The notes beneath the pieces were generated by a model, which saw only the letters and a list, made by a program, of their open reading frames with translations, was not told the origin of the DNA and did not search any database. A program made the position numbers and the translations under genes. A DNA stretch of 64,000 bases, from the NCBI GenBank assembly GCA_017557665.1, contig JAFYYI010000084.1, positions 1 to 64,000 of the forward strand, in the 5' to 3' direction. Source of the DNA: Muribaculaceae bacterium (lineage in GTDB: Bacteria; Bacteroidota; Bacteroidia; Bacteroidales; Muribaculaceae). This document shows positions 8,825 through 15,744 of the stretch, one piece after another; position 1 is the stretch's first letter; each line of letters opens with the position of its first letter.

Positions 8825-11077
8825 ATGGATATGAAAAAGTGTTTATTATTTCTTACAATGGGACTGATGTTCCTAGCAGCACGTGCCGTCCCGGCTGACC
8901 CGACACCCGGACAGGTTACACAGCCCGACGGCACGAAGCTCACCGTGGTATTGCATGGTGACGAGTTCTTTAACTACCTGACAACCGTTGATGGTTACAC
9001 GGTGGTCAAGAATGAGGCGGGCTATTACACCTATGCCCGTCAGTCTGGTAATACCTTGGTTGCCAGCAATCTGATCGCACGCGACGAGGCAAAGCGCACC
9101 GCTGCCGACCGCGCTGCCCTCGCTGGCGTACCCAAGGGTCTGAAAAGCCAAGCCATGGTTCAGCGTGGCAAGAAGATGTTGGACCAACGCAACAACTTGA
9201 TTCGCGGCATCGGCCACGGTGGTCACATGGACTACAGCAAGTTCCGTGGCCTGATCATTCTGATCAATTACACCGACAGGAAGTTTGACGACTACGTTCC
9301 TTCCAACTTCACACCAATTGATTTCTACAACGACATGATTAATGGGCATGACTATCAGGGCTTCACGCTTCCTGCGGGAACCAAGATAGAATGCATGGGC
9401 AGTGTGCGCGACTACTACTACGACAACTCGTTCCAGCAGTTTGACCCGCACTTTGACATTCTGGGCCCGGTTGATGTCCCCTATGCCTGCACCGATGCCC
9501 ATCAGTTCAATTGCGACTCCATCTTCTTTGCCGCTCTTGAAGCACTTGACGACACTGTGGATTTCAGCCAGTATGACACTGATGAAGACGGTACCGCCGA
9601 CATGGTGTTCTTCCTGGTTGCCGGTCATGGCTCGGACCACAGCGCCAACAACAGGGACTACCTGTGGCCCCACATGAAAAATTTCACCGACTCTCCCGTG
9701 CTTGATGGCGTGAACTTCAGACTCTATGCCTGCTCGACCAATATGACAGGCGAAGAAAACGAGTACTATATCGTTTACAACAACATCTCTGGCATTGGCC
9801 CCATCTGCCACGAGTTCAGCCATTGCTTGGGTCTGCCTGACTTCTATGATACCGACAATGACGGCAGTGGCGGTGTCAACAGCAATTACCCCATAACCTG
9901 GTCTATCATGGCCAGCGGCTTCAAGAACAACATGGGTCGCAATCCCGTGGGTTACAGTCTGTTTGAACGCTATGCGCTCGGTTTTGCAACCCCCACCCTC
10001 ATTGAAGGCGAGGGCACCATCAGCATACCTGGCCTTGAAAAGAGTAACTCGGGTTACCGCATGAACACCGCTAACAAGGGTGAGTATTTCATCATCGAGA
10101 ACCGCCAGCGCGTTAAGTGGGACAAGAACCTGGCCGGTCCCGGTATGCTCGTCTGGCGTGTCGACTCAAGCAATGTTGATGTCTGGGAAAACAATCTGGT
10201 CAATGCCAACCCCAACCGCAGTTACTACCAGTTGCTTAGGGCTAAATTCAACGGAATCTCGGACAGCTATAATGACCCCTTCCCTGGCGTTGCCGGTGTC
10301 ACTACCATCTCAAACGCTACTCAGCCCAACATGCGCACATGGGACGGCAAACTGAGCCAGTATGCCTTCATCAACATCGCTGAGGCCGACAGCATTATCA
10401 CCTTTGATGTGGTGAAAGACAACACCAAGAGTTCCATCGAGGACTTTGAGAAGATGCCCGTGGGCGCAACGCTCAATGAGCGCGGTGTAGCTGGTGTTTA
10501 TGCCAACTGGGATTTCTATGGTTGCGCTGTTGTTGACACCGCTCAAGTGGGTAACGGACACGTCGTTGCCATGAAGAGCGGCAGCTACTTCAACACCGCC
10601 GAAAACCTGAACAAGATTCCCAAGGTTGTGCGCTTCAATATTTACAATCCCACGTCATCAGGTGTATACATCACGCCTCAGTACTCGGTTAACAATGGCC
10701 AGCGCTGGAAGGGTCTGGACACTTATCCCTATGAATTCTACCTTGCTGCCGGTGCTACAACCAGTGTTACAATTACCTCACTGCCCACCAATCAGCCCAT
10801 CATGTTACGCTTGAAGGCCTCGGGCAGCTCGGAGTACTTCTTCATCGACGACATCGAGATCTGCTACGAGAGCACTTGGACTCCCGAACCCGAGTTCATC
10901 CTGGGTGACGTGAACCGTGACGGTGAATTCAACATCACCGATGTTATCGACCTGATCAACTACATCCTCAACGATGCTGGCGACATCGACCTTGATGCTG
11001 CTAACTTCAACCAGGATAGCGAGGTGAACATCACCGACGCCATCGATATGATTAATGACATCGTGAATAGTTTATGA
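8825..11077 (+). CDS. Secreted M6-family metallopeptidase with C-terminal dockerin repeats (paralogue 3)
   Basis: The third tandem copy, about 750 residues. ATGs at 8825 and 8831 are both plausible, giving MDMKKCLLFL or MKKCLLFL in front of the signal peptide. HEFSH lies at residues 329-333, followed by CLGLPDFYD and then WSIMASG. Its dockerin pair differs from copies 1 and 2: the repeats use ITDVIDLINYIL and ITDAIDMINDIV with a longer DAGDIDLDAANF linker. At DNA level this segment is almost the same as the dockerin of the convergent C10 peptidase rather than those of its own paralogues, pointing to cassette exchange. It probably acts with its siblings in extracellular proteolysis. Confidence 0.92.
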   Translation: MDMKKCLLFLTMGLMFLAARAVPADPTPGQVTQPDGTKLTVVLHGDEFFNYLTTVDGYTVVKNEAGYYTYARQSGNTLVASNLIARDEAKRTAADRAALAGVPKGLKSQAMVQRGKKMLDQRNNLIRGIGHGGHMDYSKFRGLIILINYTDRKFDDYVPSNFTPIDFYNDMINGHDYQGFTLPAGTKIECMGSVRDYYYDNSFQQFDPHFDILGPVDVPYACTDAHQFNCDSIFFAALEALDDTVDFSQYDTDEDGTADMVFFLVAGHGSDHSANNRDYLWPHMKNFTDSPVLDGVNFRLYACSTNMTGEENEYYIVYNNISGIGPICHEFSHCLGLPDFYDTDNDGSGGVNSNYPITWSIMASGFKNNMGRNPVGYSLFERYALGFATPTLIEGEGTISIPGLEKSNSGYRMNTANKGEYFIIENRQRVKWDKNLAGPGMLVWRVDSSNVDVWENNLVNANPNRSYYQLLRAKFNGISDSYNDPFPGVAGVTTISNATQPNMRTWDGKLSQYAFINIAEADSIITFDVVKDNTKSSIEDFEKMPVGATLNERGVAGVYANWDFYGCAVVDTAQVGNGHVVAMKSGSYFNTAENLNKIPKVVRFNIYNPTSSGVYITPQYSVNNGQRWKGLDTYPYEFYLAAGATTSVTITSLPTNQPIMLRLKASGSSEYFFIDDIEICYESTWTPEPEFILGDVNRDGEFNITDVIDLINYILNDAGDIDLDAANFNQDSEVNITDAIDMINDIVNSL

Positions 11078-11108
11078 TGTAACTGATATCGTCCTGTATG
11101 TTTTTCGT

Positions 11109-11140
11109 GTGCCCCAAGGGTTTGAGAACCTTTGGGGCAC
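11109..11140 (+). terminator. Terminator of the M6 cluster
   Basis: GTGCCCCAAGG and CCTTTGGGGCAC form a stem of about 10-11 pairs with a short loop, 31 bases after the stop of paralogue 3, followed by ATCTTCT. Confidence 0.75.
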
Positions 11141-11222
11141 ATCTTCTCAGGAACTTACTGCGTCGTGTCTGCCTCCATTGTTTAAGATGAAGCAGATAAG
11201 GACACGGGGTCATGCGGACGAA

Positions 11223-11479
11223 ACACCCAGAGGGTGTCATTTGAGTAACCGGCGGTGCCTGCTAACGAAACGAGTGTAGCGAGTGAAGTGGCAGGCATCC
11301 ACGATGCCGCAATCCGTCCATATCGTCGCTGGAGGCGACCCCATTACCCATAATCATCAAGGGGGTCGCCTTCAGCGACATTCTTTTGTATGGCCTTACC
11401 CGTGGTGATGCTGACCCTCTCGCTCCGCTCGAATGCCAGCATTACCACGGGTTACTCAAATGCTCGCCCGTCGGGCGAG
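11223..11479. repeat. Nested palindrome-rich non-coding element
   Basis: About 257 bases with no ORF, built of nested inverted repeats. The outer arms are CATTTGAGTAACC (11238-11250) and its exact complement GGTTACTCAAATG (11450-11462). Inside are two long near-perfect hairpins: arms at 11325-11342 and 11362-11379, and arms at 11399-11413 and 11437-11451. Small hairpins flank both ends (ACACCC/GGGTGT at 11223-11237 and CTCGCCCG/CGGGCGAG near 11463-11479). This resembles a MITE or REP-type element or a structured RNA. The remaining 11480-11690 shows nothing recognisable. Confidence 0.65.
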
Positions 11480-11693
11480 AGAAGCCCTAAAGTAAGCCCC
11501 AAGACTGATAGACACGCACAGTTAACCATGATAATCTGTGAATAGTGCGTCGAAGACGAACTTCCGAAATAGCAAAATGCCTGGAAATCAAATAATTTCT
11601 CTTCGAGGCACGTTCCCAGCCCGTTTAGGGCCCAAGCTGCGAACCACCTAACATCCTTCGATATTTTCCCCGGACATTAATGAAATAAAACAA

Positions 11694-11724
11694 CTGTGCA
11701 GAGAGTCTGAAGCTCTCGGCACAG
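11694..11724 (-). terminator. Terminator of the C10 peptidase gene
   Basis: CTGTGC-A-GAGAG (11694-11705) pairs with CTCTC-G-GCACAG (11713-11724). On the minus strand it is followed by TTGTTTTATTTC, a good intrinsic terminator about 50 bases past the stop. Confidence 0.75.
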
Positions 11725-11774
11725 CCGTTTATCAGGGAACTATCCTGTCCCAGATTCAATACTGAACCATGGAA

Positions 11775-13499
11775 TTAATAATCGTTCAAGACGAAATTGA
11801 TCAGGTCAATAGCGTCGGTGATGTTCACATCGCTATCCTGGTTGAAGTTAGCAGCATCGAGGTCGATGTCGCCAGCATCGTTGATGATGTAGCTGATCAG
11901 GTCAATGGCATCGGTGATGTTCACCTCGCCGTCACGGTTCACGTCACCCAGGATGAACTCGGGACCGGGATCGCCAACGGTGAAGGGAACGGGATCGTTA
12001 AAGAACCAGTTCCAGTCATAGTTGTTGGGGAAGTAGGGCGACCAAACAACAACATAATACTTCGTGCCGTCGGTCAGGTAATAGGAACCGCTGATGTCAA
12101 TCGAGGCAGTCTCATTCTCCTGCAAGTCAACCTGAGTGGTTTGAGCTGTAGTGGCTACAGTATACTTGCCATCGTCGCCCCTGGTAGCGAGAGCCCAGCG
12201 GATGGTGCCCTGCCAGGGACCGCTCAGAGCCTTCACCTCAAACGAGCCGCGCACGTTGTTGGCAGGCATCATTTCGGCAGCATAGGTGGTACCGGTAACT
12301 ACAACACCACCATTCTCACCCTCTTCAGAGGGACGGATGCCCATGATAGCATACTGGTCGGCGTTGAAGCCTTCATCGTACTCACTGTGCTCGTAGGGGG
12401 TATTACCGTAGATGCGCGGAGAGAGCAGGTCGAAGCTGAACCAGCTGTTGTACTCCTCGGGCTGGAAGCCCCAGATGATGCGCACACGACCCTCAGAATC
12501 ATAACCGTCCATCACGAAAGCGTGACCAACGTGTGCATTCTGGGTACCATCGTTGAGGACGGTCCTGTAACCAAAGTAGAGGACGGGACGACCCTCGTCG
12601 AGCTCGGTGTAAACCATCTCACGCCAGTTAGCGTCAGTGTAATTGGCCTTCTGCAAGAACTGCATGTTGGGGTTGTAGTCGAAGTGAGCAACCATACCCT
12701 TGATAATCTGATCATAGCTTACATTGGTGCTGCTGGTAGAGAATCTGGCTTGTAAGGCAACAGCGATATCATAAATCATCTGGGCGCAATCCTGCCAATT
12801 GCTAGAAGTCTCGGTGTAACCATTCTTCATGTTGCGGTACTTGTAGCTGTGGTTGAAGTTGGCAGTAGCGACTTTCTCTTCGTTACCCAGCATGTAGTGG
12901 AAGGTGTTCGAGCCGTTACCGTAAGCGGGGAACTGCAAGCCCTTCATGATGTGAGCGACAGCGATGGGAACGCAACCAGCATAGCAATGCTCTCCGTTAT
13001 AGGTGGGGAAGTAGCTGTTGTAGGGACCAAACTGATGCCAGTGGGGACCCTCACCATACTCGTTCAAGAACATGGGTTTTACACCCTCAGGATTCATCTT
13101 GATCTGAGGGGTCTTAGCAACAGCCAGATTGGGATAGTGGCGCATCGACTCCAAACTCTGCTGATAGAGATTGAGTAAGTACTTCAAGGGCTCGGGGGCC
13201 TGGTTGTAGTTAAACGCACCACGGTCGCTGTAACCCAGGACGGGAGTCGTCATGTCGTCACCGGCAACAATCACGTAACCCTGACCGCCGTCACGATTGA
13301 ACACATAGTAGTCAGTCTGACCCATCGAGTTCCTGCCTTCATAGTTCAAGGTCATCTTGGCATTAGAAGCATTGAGCTTGGTGGATTTAGCAAACTGCTG
13401 CTTAGCGATAGCCTCGGCTTGAGCAGGGGTAATCACTTTAGCATTGATGCCCTGTGAGCACAAGGCAACTGCTGCGAGTAAAAATAAAATCTTCTTCAT
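11775..13499 (-). CDS. Secreted C10-family (streptopain-like) cysteine peptidase with dockerin repeats
   Basis: A 574-residue exported protease. The start at 13499 gives MKKILFLLAAVALCSQGINA as signal peptide; ten more codons upstream are in frame but spoil it. A Spi-type inhibitory propeptide (about residues 22-120) precedes the catalytic domain, with predicted nucleophile Cys176 in HCYAGCVPIAVAHIM and His326 in VGHAFVMDGYD. A beta domain (about 410-510) leads to two dockerin-like repeats at the C-terminus (GDVNRDGEVNITDAIDLI and NQDSDVNITDAIDLI). It is convergent with the M6 trio and shares a nearly identical dockerin segment with M6 paralogue 3. Family members include SpeB and interpain, which are activated by removal of the propeptide. 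Confidence 0.92.
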   Translation of the reverse strand: MKKILFLLAAVALCSQGINAKVITPAQAEAIAKQQFAKSTKLNASNAKMTLNYEGRNSMGQTDYYVFNRDGGQGYVIVAGDDMTTPVLGYSDRGAFNYNQAPEPLKYLLNLYQQSLESMRHYPNLAVAKTPQIKMNPEGVKPMFLNEYGEGPHWHQFGPYNSYFPTYNGEHCYAGCVPIAVAHIMKGLQFPAYGNGSNTFHYMLGNEEKVATANFNHSYKYRNMKNGYTETSSNWQDCAQMIYDIAVALQARFSTSSTNVSYDQIIKGMVAHFDYNPNMQFLQKANYTDANWREMVYTELDEGRPVLYFGYRTVLNDGTQNAHVGHAFVMDGYDSEGRVRIIWGFQPEEYNSWFSFDLLSPRIYGNTPYEHSEYDEGFNADQYAIMGIRPSEEGENGGVVVTGTTYAAEMMPANNVRGSFEVKALSGPWQGTIRWALATRGDDGKYTVATTAQTTQVDLQENETASIDISGSYYLTDGTKYYVVVWSPYFPNNYDWNWFFNDPVPFTVGDPGPEFILGDVNRDGEVNITDAIDLISYIINDAGDIDLDAANFNQDSDVNITDAIDLINFVLNDY

Positions 13500-13666
13500 A
13501 AATAAAAATATTGGATTAATAATTAACACTCAGACATTTTACATAACGCTTATAGTCTATTCTATTCTCTGGTAACAGTTTTAATAAAAGATATGAGATA
13601 ATCTCGCAGTATGTGCTGACATCAAGTACTTGTGGATTTCACCTCATAACCATTAGTTTATGGCCA

Positions 13667-13697
13667 CAAATTTAGGACGTTTTACTGATTTTTCAAA
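13667..13697 (-). promoter_or_regulatory. Promoter of the C10 peptidase gene
   Basis: On the minus strand TTTG (13697-13694) and TAAATTTG (13674-13667) are 19 bases apart, a canonical arrangement. It implies an A/T-rich leader of about 160 bases before the ATG, which is long enough for post-transcriptional control. Confidence 0.7.
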
Positions 13698-13778
13698 ACT
13701 TTTTTAGTAAAAACTTATAAAAATTCCAAAATAATCACCCTCCATTGCTTAGTATATAGATGAAAATCAACGATTTAT

Positions 13779-13807
13779 GACCGATTGGCTTTCAAAGACC
13801 GATAGGC
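13779..13807. promoter_or_regulatory. Direct repeat, possible operator
   Basis: GACCGATTGGC (13779-13789) and GACCGATAGGC (13797-13807) are 11-base direct repeats differing at one position, with starts 18 bases apart. They sit between the divergent promoters of the C10 peptidase and the polyferredoxin. The rest of 13700-13948 is A/T-rich with no gene. Confidence 0.3.
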
Positions 13808-13948
13808 GTTTATAAGCAATAAGTTTGGGTCAAATGATGTCAAGGAGAAAAACATTCAATAAATACCGGTATAAACAGCTTAGTTTACAGCTTTTATATT
13901 ACCTACCAAAAATGGTTAACTAAAAATAACAATTTTTTACATCTTAGA

Positions 13949-13980
13949 TTTGCCCATCTCAAAAAGTGGTCCTACCTTTG
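13949..13980 (+). promoter_or_regulatory. Strong promoter of a short leader RNA
   Basis: TTTG (13949-13952) and TACCTTTG (13973-13980) are 20 bases apart, a textbook match. The start codon of the next gene is 204 bases downstream, beyond a terminator-like hairpin. Confidence 0.7.
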
Positions 13981-13986
13981 CGACAA

Positions 13987-14053
13987 AGTTGGAAATATTA
14001 ATACTATTCATCCTAAATGAACATCGCGTTGTGAAACGAGGTGTTTATTTTTT
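13987..14053 (+). ncRNA. Candidate small RNA or attenuated leader
   Basis: A short transcript is predicted between the strong promoter ending at 13980 and a hairpin at 14020-14045. The hairpin arms are complementary except for one G/A mismatch and one G/T wobble, the loop is the GNRA tetraloop GTGA, and TATTTTTTAC follows. A five-codon ORF (14017-14034, MNIAL then stop) ends in the loop. It could be a stand-alone small RNA or an attenuator for the polyferredoxin operon. The exact 5' end is an estimate. Confidence 0.4.
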
Positions 14054-14138
14054 ACTTAAAAGTAAAGAAATAAGTGACTGAATTGTGACTGAATTGCAAA
14101 AAAAGGAATGGGCTGGTAATCAATTCGTTTTTTTTCCT

Positions 14139-14146
14139 TAACTTTG
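14139..14146 (+). promoter_or_regulatory. -7 box next to the polyferredoxin gene
   Basis: TAACTTTG is a perfect TAnnTTTG only 38 bases before the ATG at 14185. The -33 position is poor. Together with the promoter at 13949 it suggests two transcription starts for this operon. Confidence 0.45.
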
Positions 14147-14184
14147 CGCATTAACACTAACTAATTCACCCAAATCTCAACACT

Positions 14185-15678
14185 ATGTTAAGGAAAATCC
14201 GCATAACGCTGGCTGCCATCATGATGATCATGGTGACACTGCTGTTTCTTGACGTGAGCGGCGTGCTGCATCACTACCTGGCGTGGACGGCTCGCATCCA
14301 GTTCCTGCCCGCCCTGCTCGCCCTCAATGTGGTGGTTATCGTGGTCCTGGTGCTGTTGACGCTCATCTTCGGGCGCATCTACTGCTCGGTCATCTGTCCT
14401 TTGGGCATCTTCCAGGATATCGTGTCATGGATTCACGGCAAGCGTAAGAAGAACCGTTTCACAGCCAGCCCCGAAAAGCGCTGGCTGCGCTATAGCGTGC
14501 TGGTGCTGTTTATCGCAGCATTCATCGCCGGCATTCATTCACTGGTTGCCCTGCTGGCTCCTTACAGCAGTTATGGCCGCATGGTGACCAACCTGCTGTT
14601 GCCCGTCTATCAGTGGGGCAATAACTTGCTGGCATCGATTGCCGACCGGATGGACAGTTACACTTTCTACGGCGTGGATGTCTGGATGAAGAGCCTACCC
14701 ACTTTCCTGATTGCTCTGGCGACATTCATCATCATCGTCGTGCTGGCATGGCGTGGTGGCCGCACCTACTGCAACACCATCTGCCCCGTGGGCACCATTC
14801 TGGCCCAGCTGGCACGATTCTCGTGGTTCAAGGTCCACTTTGATGCCGACAAGTGCAAGTCGTGCAGCCTGTGCACCAAGAACTGCAAGGCCTCATGCAT
14901 CGACTTCACTGCTCACAAGGTGGATTACACGCGCTGTGTGACTTGCGGCAACTGTATTGCCAAGTGCAACTTCGGAGCTCTGCGCTACGGCCATCCCAAG
15001 GCTGCGCCACAGCCCGTCAAGAACGAAGCAGAGAATCAGACCACTACCGATGGCACTCGACGCGCTTTCCTCGTTGGAACGACCATCGTGGGTGCCGACA
15101 TCGCCCTTGCCCAAGCCTCCAAGAAGGTGGATGGCGGTCTTGCCGTCATCGAAGACAAGGTGCCTGCCAAGCGTTCCACCCCGTTGACACCTCCCGGCTC
15201 GGTAAGTGCTAAGCATTTTGCCCAGCACTGCACCGCCTGCCAGTTGTGTGTAGCGAAGTGTCCCAACGGTGTGTTGCGCCCCTCTACCGACCCGATGCGA
15301 CTGATGCAGCCCGAACTGAGTTTCGAGCGCGGCGCCTGCCGTCCGGAATGCGTCGAATGCTCCAGCGTGTGTCCCACCGGCGCCATCAAACCCATTACTG
15401 TGGCCGAGAAGTCCTCGACTATCGTGGGCCATGCGGTGTGGGTCAAGGACAATTGCGTGATCACCAGCGATGGCGTGAACTGCGGCAACTGTGCCCGTCA
15501 CTGCCCCACCGGCGCCATCATGATGGTGCCCAGCGACCCCGAGGACGCAAGTTCTCCCATGGTGCCCGCTGTCAACAGCGCGATGTGTATCGGCTGCGGC
15601 ACCTGCGAGTATGTATGTCCTGCCAGGCCGTTCAGCGCCATCTATGTCGAGGGCCACGAGATGCATAGTCAGATTTAG
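14185..15678 (+). CDS. Membrane polyferredoxin (NapH-like region joined to a NapG-like multi-cluster region)
   Basis: A 497-residue protein. The first ~210 residues hold about five membrane helices and two NapH-type motifs (GRIYCSVICPLG and GGRTYCNTICPVG). Two 4Fe-4S sites follow (CKSCSLCTKNCKASC and CVTCGNCIAKC, about 220-260). Arg292-Arg293 then begin TRRAFLVGTTIVGADIALA, which resembles a twin-arginine signal but sits mid-protein. At least three further cluster motifs fill the C-terminus (CTACQLCVAKCP, CVECSSVCP, CGNCARHCP, CIGCGTCEYVCP). In family terms this is a quinol- or ferredoxin-linked electron carrier across the membrane; the acceptor is probably the reductase encoded 66 bases downstream (inference). 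Confidence 0.88.
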   Translation: MLRKIRITLAAIMMIMVTLLFLDVSGVLHHYLAWTARIQFLPALLALNVVVIVVLVLLTLIFGRIYCSVICPLGIFQDIVSWIHGKRKKNRFTASPEKRWLRYSVLVLFIAAFIAGIHSLVALLAPYSSYGRMVTNLLLPVYQWGNNLLASIADRMDSYTFYGVDVWMKSLPTFLIALATFIIIVVLAWRGGRTYCNTICPVGTILAQLARFSWFKVHFDADKCKSCSLCTKNCKASCIDFTAHKVDYTRCVTCGNCIAKCNFGALRYGHPKAAPQPVKNEAENQTTTDGTRRAFLVGTTIVGADIALAQASKKVDGGLAVIEDKVPAKRSTPLTPPGSVSAKHFAQHCTACQLCVAKCPNGVLRPSTDPMRLMQPELSFERGACRPECVECSSVCPTGAIKPITVAEKSSTIVGHAVWVKDNCVITSDGVNCGNCARHCPTGAIMMVPSDPEDASSPMVPAVNSAMCIGCGTCEYVCPARPFSAIYVEGHEMHSQI

Positions 15679-15714
15679 GTTTTAGGCTTTAGGCATTAGG
15701 CTTTAGGTTTTAGG
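15674..15714 (+). repeat. Degenerate TTTAGG tract at a stop codon
   Basis: About seven imperfect copies of TTTAGG/TTTTAGG/CATTAGG run without interruption. The TAG stop of the polyferredoxin (15676-15678) is inside the first unit. Similar tracts follow several other genes in this window (20701, 24423, 27232, 36159). Confidence 0.7.
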
Positions 15715-15744
15715 ATTGATTCCACTTTAGATTGACAATCGATT

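Noticed and set aside
4147..13499. A cellulosome-type gene cluster
   Set aside because: Dockerins are present but there is no cohesin scaffold and no glycoside hydrolase attached to a dockerin in this window; the cargo is proteases.
15674..15714. Telomere-like or resolution site of a linear replicon
   Set aside because: The TTTAGG units resemble plant telomere repeats, but they are few, degenerate, and recur at ordinary gene ends within continuous chromosome-like sequence.
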